Notes under the pieces: generated by a model
The model's input: the letters and a program-made list of their open reading frames with translations, nothing else
Database searches by the model: none
What the model was told of the DNA's origin: nothing
Program-made: the position numbers and the translations under genes
Source: Erythrobacter sp.
GTDB lineage: Bacteria; Pseudomonadota; Alphaproteobacteria; Sphingomonadales; Sphingomonadaceae
Length of the DNA: 64,000 nucleotides
Reading direction: 5' to 3'
NCBI RefSeq assembly: GCF_030066995.1
Contig: NZ_JASJAP010000001.1
Span: 248,001 to 312,000, forward strand
Shown here: positions 36,393-44,590 of the stretch, one piece after another
Position numbering within the stretch: the first letter of the stretch is position 1
Layout of the letters: every line of letters starts with the position of its first letter

Positions 36393-39300
36393 TTACCTTC
36401 TGCAGTCCAACACGACTATCGTGATATCTCTGCGGCGATCTGGAGGAAGGCGATAGCGCAGCATGTCAGCCATTGCGCTGGTATCATGCGGAGCTGGATC
36501 ACCGTCTGGATGCAATTTAAGGCGCCGGCCGGTTGCACTCGGTACGTCGCCGAACCAAAATACTAAGTAAATTCCGAGGCCGTTGCTGCGCCAATCGCGC
36601 AAATAGAGATCAGCAAGTTGCCCTTCGGCGGCGTCCCAAACCTCGTCATGCCACTGCCCCTTTGCTTCGAGAGGAAGCTGAATCTGACCGATAGCAAAAG
36701 CAAGGTCAGCACGCTTGCCGGCAGGCATATCGGCTTCCGTCATTCGGAGTACGTTATAGTTCTCAAGCTTTGGAGAGATCAGCCCAGCCAGTCGATCACG
36801 GCATTCATTTTCTGTCCGCGGTTTGCCTTCATCGGTCCAGAAAAGATCGACAGTGTCGAGGTCATCGCCACGTATGGCGGCCTGCGCTTCTTCTAACGTT
36901 TCCAGCACCAAGACTTTGAGATCAACTGCGGTGGCAGGCGGGCCGTCGGCCAGAAGCTCGCTTAGATCTTGGGGAGGAAGCGGTACAAACAAGCGCCCGG
37001 CCACTGCTTGCTGCTGGCTAGCCTCGGCGAGGCGCAACTTTGGAGTGTAGCTATCGGTTGGTGCATCGGCGAGTGATCCAAGTGCTCCGATAGCAGCAGG
37101 CTCAATTTCTCCGGCTATACGGTCGATCAGCCCCTCTAAGAAATTAGTCGCATCGTAACCGTTACAGTCTCCCGAACCTGATCCTTCCAATCTCTCATGC
37201 GGCCAGAGTGTACGAAATGCATCAATGATCCACGCTGCAGAATCGACGCTTGTCCAGCCAAGCGGACCGTGACGTTCAGGCTGGAACCGATTGCGCAAAA
37301 ACCAAAGAAAATCAGGATGGTCGGTGGCGAGAGTTCCGAGCGCATCTTCGACTTCATCGAAGCGCGTCATGATATCAATCGCCAACCATGTCAGCATTCT
37401 GTCGATGTCGGGAAAAACGCGTTCGTCGCGCGCTCGCGCAATATCAGCGAGAGCCTTATGCTCGCTTGCAGAGACTAAGATGTCGATAAGCTCAAGCTCT
37501 GTGACTGCATCAATATCGGGGCAATTACTCAACCACTTCGCTGCAAGCGGTATGGCAGCGGTGCGCCATTCAGGTTTCCGTGCCATCATGTAAAGGCCAG
37601 GAATATGCCGCCGATTGGCCACGATGGAAGGCCCAAGCCACTCATCAATGAAAGCTTGTCGCTCTTTAGGATTTCCGATTGTTTCAGTTTCCAGGCGTTG
37701 AAGGGCTTGACCCAGTAACTTGTGGTTGAGAGCATAAGATCCCTCGTCATGACACACCATTAGCATCGCGAAGCGGCGGTCTTGGGCGAGATCCTCATAC
37801 CCGCAACCAGCGATCTCACGGGCAACCATCGCCGCATAAACCACATAGCGCCATCGGCAGTACCCACCCGACGCTAGGCTGTTGGATACCGCCTTCGGGT
37901 CGAGTAGTAAGCTCGCTTTGAGAAAAGTTTCTAAACCCACCAAGAGGATGTCGGCAGTTGTTTCATCACACCATTCGATGACCCGCTTATTCGGATCGGA
38001 TGCGTGACTTTCGTTGCCTATTCTGCCGAGGTAAACCGACGCTGGTTTGAAAAGAGCATTTACGTCACCTGATCGCAGGGCGGCAGCATCCTCACCATAG
38101 CGTCTCCGCCGCCACTCTCTAGCGACCCTGCGCGCACGCGCTCGTTTCGCAGCCTCCTTCTCTTGGCGCTTTTCCCAGTCCTGCTTGGGTGGATTGATCA
38201 GCTTGCGAAGGAACGCTTCATATTCTTCATCGCCTGACACAAACCGAGCGACAAATGCATTCGCCTCTTCTGACAAATCGCCCGCATCAGCTGTGTAAGC
38301 TATCCGAAGACAATCTTTGAAGTATCGACGGACAGCCGGTTGAAGGCGATTGGAATAGTCACACTCGAACAACAGTCTTTGCGCATCGCCCGGATACGAT
38401 ATGAGTCCGACATGGTTCTTCGCAAGGTCGTATTCAGCGCGCCAAAGCTCTTCCTCCGACAGTGGAACTTTGAGAGCGTAGTCCTGAACGGCTCGACGCA
38501 CGTCTTCGGCATTTCTCAGCGCTTCAATAAGGGGGCCGATATCATCACTGCGATCCCTATCCAGACGATCAATCGCTGATAGCCAGGACCATATGCGAGC
38601 GGCATCGTTTTTGCCCGCATGACCTGTGTTGAGCGATATGGCTACAAGCCCTGCCATGATCCTCGCAAAGTCAGATCGCAGCGACCAATGAAGATTTGGA
38701 TCCATCCCGATATAAGCGGCGAGCCCATCAAGAATGCTGGGAGCCGAGGCTGCGGGTATGCGCTCAATAAGTGGCTCACTCCATCGCAGTGTGCGCGATC
38801 GTTGATCCCTCACTTTGGGCCAAGGGGAGGCGAGTAGGCCAAAATCTGCAACAATAACCCTGACAATCAACTCGCTCGGAAACGCAGAAGTCGATTTTTC
38901 GTATAGGCGGCGCGCGATCCGGGTCGAATCCTCATCACCCAGATTCGATAGGGTTCGCAGCCTTTCTGCTAACTCTGGCTGATCCCAGAAGTCGAAAAGT
39001 GCATCTACAGCTTCCGCACGTTCATGATAACTGAAGGCTCGATTGGCGAGAATCTCTTCAAGCTCAGGTCGCAGATCTCGCGCCAATTGCGTGCCGGCGA
39101 GACTCTCAATTATCAGACTACGAGTGTGAAACGGTATGGTTTCAGAACAGATCAGCTCGCGAACAGGGTCGGCGAGGGATTTGCGCATCAATCCGCCAAG
39201 GGGGGCACTACCCCAATCCGATGCGCGAAACCATTCACTCTTCTCGCCAAGCGCTACAAGGCTATCCAGCAAGTAACGACCCATTGTGTCGGACAAGAGC

Positions 39301-40415
39301 GAAACATCACCATGCCTGATGAGACCGTACGCATCTGTATCGATAGCTGCCTGGGCAAAACGATCATCATGATACACAAGCCAAGCGTGCAAACCGCGCA
39401 AACTCGCTGGTACATTGCCGCCAGGCGTCAATGCCTCGTACAATCGCCGGCGCACCCTTTTAGTTCGGCAAGTTTTCGATAACCAACGTGCGCCTAAGAA
39501 TTCAGCGATAACGCGGTGCAACGGTGCGGCTTTACCAACTCCAATCGATACGAACAGCTTAGAGCTCAAGACAGTTGAGATATGAGTCGCCAAAGGCAGC
39601 TTGGCGATATCGCCGAGAGCCAACTCGTACTGCGCCGAGGGCACAGCACCTGTGTCTGCTATGGCTTCGAGACCAGCAATTAGGATGGCCGCCATGGCTG
39701 CTCCCGCAGCATCCAAAGCGCTCTCAAGGTCGAGTTCTGCGAGCGCACTCGGCGCCCGTTCGGGGTCGTGCTCGACAACTAATTGTGCCGTGGCAAGGTC
39801 GAACAATTCTCCGCGTGTTCTAGGTAATCCGGTTCTTTTGCTCGCGACGCTGCCGATCAATGAAAGGGTCAATGGATTTTGATAAAGCTCTGCCAAGCCC
39901 ACGTTGTCGAGATGGTTCAATACCTTCTCCGGCTCGACGCTGCTGCATTCAATGCGCAGTAACTCCAGCGCTTCAGTCCACTCCAAGGGGCTTAAGCGGC
40001 AACTCAGCGGCTGTGCCCATTCGACTCCGCGCGCGGCAAATGCGGTCCATTCTCTGCTTCGGCAAGCCGCAACAAATCGCGATGCACCGGACTCGCGAAG
40101 ACGAGCGAAAACTAGCTCAAGCGCATCGCCGTCTTTACGCGAGGCCAATTCGTCGATCCCATCGACAAGGATCACGCCGCCTTCCACAAAAGATGCGGGG
40201 GAGCTGCTGTGAGAGAGGGTGCTGGCACGGACTGGCGTTACGCCGATCTCGTCGCCCATCATTTTTAGCGTTTTGCTCTTGCCGAGGCCGGGTTCTCCCA
40301 GAAGCACGATCGAGCGCGCATGATGCGCGCAATCGAGATCGCTCATTTCGTGCGGTTCGCCGTTAAGCTCGTACTTGAGGCGCCGCGATATGTACGATTT
40401 CTCAGGCCCTTGCAT
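36393..40415 (-). CDS. Large STAND-type ATPase with C-terminal PD-(D/E)xK nuclease motif
   Basis: A 1340-residue protein, first of a four-gene reverse-strand operon. The N-terminal NTPase has Walker A GEPGLGKSKT (40-49) and Walker B VILVDGIDEL (81-90), then CRSREW (sensor-like) and a winged-helix-like region. A long middle of about 800 residues is rich in helices and hydrophobic repeats and could be a HEAT/TPR-like sensor. The C-terminus carries KRADLAFAIGQIQLPLEAKG with Asp1237, Glu1250 and Lys1252, fitting a PD-(D/E)xK nuclease. The layout resembles Avs/NACHT-type phage sensors, but with the nuclease at the C-terminus. The start is uncertain; a GTG at 40472 is possible. Confidence 0.82.
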   Translation of the reverse strand: MQGPEKSYISRRLKYELNGEPHEMSDLDCAHHARSIVLLGEPGLGKSKTLKMMGDEIGVTPVRASTLSHSSSPASFVEGGVILVDGIDELASRKDGDALELVFARLRESGASRFVAACRSREWTAFAARGVEWAQPLSCRLSPLEWTEALELLRIECSSVEPEKVLNHLDNVGLAELYQNPLTLSLIGSVASKRTGLPRTRGELFDLATAQLVVEHDPERAPSALAELDLESALDAAGAAMAAILIAGLEAIADTGAVPSAQYELALGDIAKLPLATHISTVLSSKLFVSIGVGKAAPLHRVIAEFLGARWLSKTCRTKRVRRRLYEALTPGGNVPASLRGLHAWLVYHDDRFAQAAIDTDAYGLIRHGDVSLLSDTMGRYLLDSLVALGEKSEWFRASDWGSAPLGGLMRKSLADPVRELICSETIPFHTRSLIIESLAGTQLARDLRPELEEILANRAFSYHERAEAVDALFDFWDQPELAERLRTLSNLGDEDSTRIARRLYEKSTSAFPSELIVRVIVADFGLLASPWPKVRDQRSRTLRWSEPLIERIPAASAPSILDGLAAYIGMDPNLHWSLRSDFARIMAGLVAISLNTGHAGKNDAARIWSWLSAIDRLDRDRSDDIGPLIEALRNAEDVRRAVQDYALKVPLSEEELWRAEYDLAKNHVGLISYPGDAQRLLFECDYSNRLQPAVRRYFKDCLRIAYTADAGDLSEEANAFVARFVSGDEEYEAFLRKLINPPKQDWEKRQEKEAAKRARARRVAREWRRRRYGEDAAALRSGDVNALFKPASVYLGRIGNESHASDPNKRVIEWCDETTADILLVGLETFLKASLLLDPKAVSNSLASGGYCRWRYVVYAAMVAREIAGCGYEDLAQDRRFAMLMVCHDEGSYALNHKLLGQALQRLETETIGNPKERQAFIDEWLGPSIVANRRHIPGLYMMARKPEWRTAAIPLAAKWLSNCPDIDAVTELELIDILVSASEHKALADIARARDERVFPDIDRMLTWLAIDIMTRFDEVEDALGTLATDHPDFLWFLRNRFQPERHGPLGWTSVDSAAWIIDAFRTLWPHERLEGSGSGDCNGYDATNFLEGLIDRIAGEIEPAAIGALGSLADAPTDSYTPKLRLAEASQQQAVAGRLFVPLPPQDLSELLADGPPATAVDLKVLVLETLEEAQAAIRGDDLDTVDLFWTDEGKPRTENECRDRLAGLISPKLENYNVLRMTEADMPAGKRADLAFAIGQIQLPLEAKGQWHDEVWDAAEGQLADLYLRDWRSNGLGIYLVFWFGDVPSATGRRLKLHPDGDPAPHDTSAMADMLRYRLPPDRRRDITIVVLDCRR

Positions 40416-40965
40416 TAGGAAGAAATGGATACTGTGAAGGTTAAGCGCAAGCAGACTGCGCAGGTAATGCACTGGTCGCGCGATTGTGTAGATATGAAGA
40501 GTATCTCGGCTGAACTTGGCAAGGCAAGAACGTCGGCTTTCGGCCTTTTATCGCGCAAAACCGGACCGTCCGCAATTGGCCCAGTTTCAGTAATTGCGGG
40601 CGGCCAGGTTCGACAGCAAATAATTCTGTCGCTCATGCAAATTGGGAAATCAGCAAGGATAGGGCTAGCGGTACATATCTAACCGGATTCGCGCAAAATC
40701 GAGCAACATTGGCGCGGAAATTCGTCGTCGCCGTCGCAAATAAGCGCATGTCTGTCGCAAAATCGGGTGGAGCGAAGAAACCTTCCGAGCCGAGGGCATC
40801 GGAACGGTTTGTCCGCAAAAATCCCAAATCGTCCATAATCGTTTCAAATCGTCCAAATCGTTGAAGATTAGCTCGAATCCCAACTCGGACTGACCCTTGC
40901 GTCGCAACAAAAAGTTCTCATTATGTTCCGTAGAGGGGCTGCCAATGTCAAAGTGAGAACGCCCA
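40416..40965 (+). other. Intergenic region with iteron-like repeats upstream of alpA
   Basis: No gene is supported. It contains interspersed repeat copy B' at 40568-40586 (GTCCGCAATTGGCCCAGTT). It also has CAAATCGTCC at 40825-40834 and 40845-40854 (20-nt period) with a third CAAATCG at 40854-40860, and scattered GCAAAATCG or GTCGCAAA variants between 40690 and 40760. The arrangement looks like iterons or regulator-binding sites for the AlpA/Xis control region or a replication-type origin. Confidence 0.5.
40568..40586 (+). repeat. Interspersed repeat copy B'
   Basis: Matches 21928-21946 at 18 of 19 positions, in the same orientation, with the shared GTCCGCAAT core. It lies between the STAND ATPase gene and the AlpA gene. 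Confidence 0.7.
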
Positions 40966-41172
40966 ATGTCCAATACAGAACGCATCATCCGTTTGAAAAC
41001 AGTGCTCGGCCGCACCGGCCTTTCCCGCTCCACGATCTATCGCAAGATCGCCGAAGGCACTTTCCCGTCACAGGTGAAAATCAGTGTGCATGGCGCAGGC
41101 TGGTACGAGTCTGCCATCAATCGCTGGATTGCCGATCCCGCGCACTATCGTGAAGAGGAACCGGCGGAATGA
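40966..41172 (+). CDS. AlpA family phage/island transcriptional regulator
   Basis: A 68-residue DNA-binding protein: IRLKTVLGRTGLSRSTIYRK, then IAEGTFPSQVKISVHGAGWY and a short acidic tail. This is the AlpA / P4 Vis-type winged HTH that controls excision (Xis) and integrase in P4-like islands. Its stop overlaps the start of the following excisionase-like gene (ATGA at 41169). It stands at the island end opposite the integrase, a typical arrangement of control genes beside the right attachment site. Confidence 0.9.
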   Translation: MSNTERIIRLKTVLGRTGLSRSTIYRKIAEGTFPSQVKISVHGAGWYESAINRWIADPAHYREEEPAE

Positions 41173-41357
41173 TCGGCAATCAATCTGTCGAGCCGATCTG
41201 CGTCCGGGTCAATGACGCTGCCCGCATGATCGGTGTCGGGCGCACAAAGCTTTATGAGCTGATCTCCTGTGGCGAACTCGAAACGGTCAAGATCGGCAAG
41301 GCAACGCGCATCACGACAGCCAGTTTACATCGACTGGTGGAGCGGTGTCGGGCATAA
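41169..41357 (+). CDS. Excisionase-like helix-turn-helix protein
   Basis: A 62-residue protein with an excisionase/MerR-type HTH: CVRVNDAARMIGVGRTKLYE, then LISCGELETVKIGKATRITT. The family includes Xis proteins that bend attachment-site DNA during excision, and DNA-binding partners of AlpA. It is translationally coupled to the AlpA gene. Whether it is the excisionase or a second regulator cannot be told. It lies about 140 nt from the GTGGGGGA repeats and about 210 nt from the probable attR. Confidence 0.8.
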   Translation: MIGNQSVEPICVRVNDAARMIGVGRTKLYELISCGELETVKIGKATRITTASLHRLVERCRA

Positions 41358-41494
41358 AACCGACCAAGCCGCGAGCTCGCAATTGGACAGTGTCAGAACG
41401 TGCCATTATGTTGCGCTCAGGCGCTCCGCGAACCGCCCATTTATTCAGCTTTTTGGTCAAAACGCTGAACCGAACCACCGTTAAATGAACGAAA

Positions 41495-41517
41495 ATGTGG
41501 GGGAGAGTGTGGGGGAA
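41495..41517 (+). repeat. GTGTGGGGG-type repeats at the right island end
   Basis: ATGTGGGGGA at 41495-41504 and GTGTGGGGGAA at 41507-41517 resemble the repeats beside the integrase (17661-17738), with five rather than four G residues. They lie about 50 nt before the probable attR and are expected arm-type or excisionase sites. Confidence 0.6.
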
Positions 41518-41567
41518 GCCTCGCGCTCATTCCAAGAACAGAATTGATATCAAAGGGTTATTTTTCC

Positions 41568-41597
41568 GGTTCGATTCAAGCCCTGACCCTTTCTCAG
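41568..41597 (+). other. Right attachment site (attR) candidate
   Basis: GGTTCGATTCAAGCCCTG (41568-41585) is a degenerate copy of the tRNA-Tyr 3' end GGTTCGAATCCAGCCCTG (16 of 18 positions identical), and CCCTTTCTCAG follows at 41587-41597 in both copies. After it the composition and gene content revert to backbone style, so this is taken as the island's right edge. Confidence 0.55.
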
Positions 41598-41648
41598 AGC
41601 CGCTTCTTGAAACGTCTCTGCCCCCCTTGGGGCAGTGCTGCGCGGCGT

Positions 41649-42101
41649 TCAGACCTTTGAGGCCGCTTTCTTGATCGCGCGGCGGATGCTCATATAGGTC
41701 GCGCAGCGGCACAGGTTGGTCATGGCCGCGTCGATTTCGGCGTCGCTTGGGTTGGCGTTTTCCGCGATCAGAGCGGTGGCCGCCATGATCTGCCCGGACT
41801 GACAATAGCCGCATTGCGGGACGTTGTCCTCGATCCACACTTCGCGAATGGCTTCGGCTGCGCGGCCCTCAATACCTTCGATCGTGGTGATCTCAGCGCC
41901 CTCGAGCGAGTCGTGCGGCAGCACGCAAGACCGCGTCGGGGTGCCATCGATATGGACGGTGCACGCGCCGCATTGCGCGACGCCGCAGCCAAACTTGGTG
42001 CCGGTCATCTTCAAGTGGTCGCGCAGGACCCACAGCAACGGTGTTCCGGGCGCGGCGTCAACCGGCTGTTCCTGCCCGTTGATCTTCAGCTTGATAGCCA
42101 T
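41649..42101 (-). CDS. 2Fe-2S subunit of a molybdenum hydroxylase (isoquinoline 1-oxidoreductase type)
   Basis: A 150-residue protein with two [2Fe-2S] clusters: Cys39, Cys44, Cys47 and Cys59 (GCGVAQCGACTVHIDG...C) in the ferredoxin domain, and Cys97, Cys100, Cys131 and Cys133 (CGYCQSGQ...CRC) in the second. It transfers electrons from the molybdopterin subunit encoded just upstream (15 nt away). Members oxidise aldehydes or N-heterocycles such as isoquinoline. The physiological substrate is unknown. It is the first backbone gene after the island's right edge. Confidence 0.93.
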   Translation of the reverse strand: MAIKLKINGQEQPVDAAPGTPLLWVLRDHLKMTGTKFGCGVAQCGACTVHIDGTPTRSCVLPHDSLEGAEITTIEGIEGRAAEAIREVWIEDNVPQCGYCQSGQIMAATALIAENANPSDAEIDAAMTNLCRCATYMSIRRAIKKAASKV

Positions 42102-42116
42102 GTCTTTCTCCTCGGG

Positions 42117-44528
42117 TCAGGCGATTTGGGTGTCGGCGTTCGTTTCGCTGGACAGAGGCAGGCGCGAACCGCGCGCTCCGATCAATGGCAGGGTGCGAAG
42201 ACGCGTCCCTGTCGCTGCGAATATGGCGTTGGCGAGCGCGGGCGCGGCGGGGGGCGTGCCCGGTTCGCCTACTCCCGCTGGCGGCTTGTTCGATCGGATG
42301 ATCTCCACCTCAAAGGCGCGCGGCGCTTCGGCCATCTTCATCAGACGCCAGGAGGGGAAGTTGTCCTGCACAATCGCGCCGTTCTTGGCCGTAATTTCGC
42401 CGTAGAGCGCGTTGGATAGGCCGTAAAGCGTGCCCCCTTCCATTTGCGCGCGCACGTGGCGCGGATTGATGACCGTGCCCGCATCAAGCGCGACCCAGAC
42501 GCCCGGTATCGCGAGGTCGCCCTCCGGGCTAACCTCAACCTCAACGACCGTCGCGACGTAGGCCAGGAAGGACCGGTGCACCGCAATTCCCAGACCGTGT
42601 CGATCGGGCAGTTGGCGGCCCCATCCGGCCATGTCGGCGGCTTTGTTGACGACAGCTTTCAGGCGCGCGGTCTCGATCGGGTATTCCTCGGACGAGCCTC
42701 CGTAATTCCCGTATTCCGCGCCCTCGGATGCCGGATCGATGATCCGGTCTGGCCCAATGAGTTCGAGCAGGTAATCCTTCTGATCCTTGCCCGCCGCGTG
42801 GGCCAGCTCGCCGGCAAAGCTCTGCACCGCGAAGGCGTGGAAGACGTTGCAGACCGAGCGCAGCCACCCGGTGCGAACGTGCCCTCTGGCCTCTCCCGAC
42901 TCCACTCTGAGATTGGGTATCGCAAAGGGTACGTCGGTCGCGCCTAGCCCGAGCTCGCCGGCGCTGGGGCTTGTGACGCCGTTGGCAAAAGTCGAAGAAA
43001 TCGATGGGAAGGTCGTGCGGTGCAGATAGCTGGTGCAGTTTCCGCTTTCGTCGAGGCCTGCTTCCATCCTCTGCGCGCTCACCGCGTGATAGAAGCCGTG
43101 GCGTACATCGTCTTCACGCGTCCAGGTCACTTTGACCGGCTTTCCGACTTCCTTCGCCAGCAGCGCGGCCTCGATCATGAAGTCGGGCTTGGACTTTCGG
43201 CCAAACGCGCCGCCGAGCCAGGTTGGCGTGACTGTTATCTTTTCCTTATCAATTCCAAGAGCCTCGGAGAGGGCGTTGCGCGTTTCCTGAGGATCCTGCA
43301 CGCAGCCCCAGCACTCCAGCCTATCGTCGGTCCAGCGCGCAGTGCCCGAGGGCGGCTCCATGGGCGATTGGGTGAGATGGGGGGCGTAATACTCGGCCGT
43401 GATCGTCTTCGCTGCCGCGCCAAGGCCCGCGTCAACATCGCCGCGCGAGCGCCGGACTGTGCCTTCGCGGCGCGAGGTTGCTCTCAGCGCCTCTCCAAAC
43501 GCATCGGAATCATAGGCCGCGTTCGGGCCATCGCGCCATCCCAGCTTGAGCGCGTTGCGCCCCTGAATGGCCGCCCATGTGTCCTTGGCGATCACCGCCA
43601 CCCCGCCCATCGGTTGAAACAGAGCGGGCGGGCTGGGATCGGGCAAGCGCACCGTTTGCAGCACGCCGGGCACTGCAAGAGCTGCGGTTTCATCGACGCT
43701 GCCGACGCGCCCGAAGACCTGAGGTGGACGCGCGATAACCGCGTAGACCATGTCGGGCACATCGACATCGATCCCGAATTCGCCTTCGCCGCGTGTGATC
43801 TTGGGTATGGTAAGTGAGGGCACTTCCTTTCCGATGAAACGCCATTCTTCCGGCTCTTTGAGGGTGACGGCGTCCTCGGCGGGTACCGGGAGCTTGGCCG
43901 CCAGTTCGGCAAGGTTGCCGTAGGAAAGCGTCTCGCCGCTGTCCGTGTTGCGAATAAGGCCCGCCTCAGCGGTGCACTGCGACGCGTCGACTTCCCAGAA
44001 CAGCGCGGCGGCCTGTGTCAGCATCTGGCGCATGGCCGCCCCTGCGGTCCGAAGGCGGTGGAAATTGTAGCGCACCGAGCGCGAGCCATCGGTGTTCTGA
44101 TCGCCGTAGCGCTCATGCCCCTCGGCCTGGACGATGGCGACCTTGTCCCAGTCGGCTTCAAGCTCATCAGCGACGATCTGCGCCATCGAGGTCCAGACCT
44201 GCTGGCCCATTTCGGAGCGATGGCAGGTGATCTTGACCGTGCCGTCTTCCTCGATCGCGATCCACAAAGAGGGCGTTGCGTCGCCCCCCTTAACCTCGGT
44301 CAGTGGGCTTGCGCCGGGATCGCCCAGATCGAACGCATCGGCGTCCACCTCGGGTTCGACGTAGGAATTGCAGCCAGCCAGAGTCAGGCCGAGCACGAAG
44401 ACACCCGAACCGCCCAGAAAACCACGCCGGGCGAGATGGGGACTCAGATTGGTGAGCGATGCGTGTCCGCTTGCAGAGGATCTGTCGGCCTCGCCCCCTG
44501 GAACAATTCCCATTTCGCGAAGAAACAT
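42117..44528 (-). CDS. Molybdopterin-binding subunit, aldehyde/isoquinoline oxidoreductase family
   Basis: An 803-residue large subunit of a xanthine-oxidase-like molybdoenzyme. The N-terminus has a twin-arginine-like signal ARRGFLGGSG with lipobox LAGC (Cys53), so export and lipid anchoring are likely. The body carries WIAIEEDGTVKITCHRSEMG, the Gln/aldehyde-box type AFGRKSKPDFMIEAALLA and a late GEPGTPPAAPALANAIFAATG. ATG at 44528 follows AAAAGGAGAGC; the frame extends 14 codons upstream. IorB-like members accept electrons from substrate and pass them to the 2Fe-2S subunit. The substrate cannot be predicted. Confidence 0.9.
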   Translation of the reverse strand: MFLREMGIVPGGEADRSSASGHASLTNLSPHLARRGFLGGSGVFVLGLTLAGCNSYVEPEVDADAFDLGDPGASPLTEVKGGDATPSLWIAIEEDGTVKITCHRSEMGQQVWTSMAQIVADELEADWDKVAIVQAEGHERYGDQNTDGSRSVRYNFHRLRTAGAAMRQMLTQAAALFWEVDASQCTAEAGLIRNTDSGETLSYGNLAELAAKLPVPAEDAVTLKEPEEWRFIGKEVPSLTIPKITRGEGEFGIDVDVPDMVYAVIARPPQVFGRVGSVDETAALAVPGVLQTVRLPDPSPPALFQPMGGVAVIAKDTWAAIQGRNALKLGWRDGPNAAYDSDAFGEALRATSRREGTVRRSRGDVDAGLGAAAKTITAEYYAPHLTQSPMEPPSGTARWTDDRLECWGCVQDPQETRNALSEALGIDKEKITVTPTWLGGAFGRKSKPDFMIEAALLAKEVGKPVKVTWTREDDVRHGFYHAVSAQRMEAGLDESGNCTSYLHRTTFPSISSTFANGVTSPSAGELGLGATDVPFAIPNLRVESGEARGHVRTGWLRSVCNVFHAFAVQSFAGELAHAAGKDQKDYLLELIGPDRIIDPASEGAEYGNYGGSSEEYPIETARLKAVVNKAADMAGWGRQLPDRHGLGIAVHRSFLAYVATVVEVEVSPEGDLAIPGVWVALDAGTVINPRHVRAQMEGGTLYGLSNALYGEITAKNGAIVQDNFPSWRLMKMAEAPRAFEVEIIRSNKPPAGVGEPGTPPAAPALANAIFAATGTRLRTLPLIGARGSRLPLSSETNADTQIA

Positions 44529-44590
44529 GCCGCGCTCTCCTTTTGTTCGATCCCTCGCCCCGCGATTCAATCAGGGGCTTTGCAATGGCC

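Noticed and set aside
40425..40682. Forward 85-codon frame upstream of the STAND ATPase gene
   Set aside because: It crosses the interspersed repeat copy B' and lacks any family pattern or ribosome-binding site.
41269..41484. 71-codon frame overlapping the excisionase-like gene
   Set aside because: It is in another frame of that gene for most of its length and shows no family pattern.
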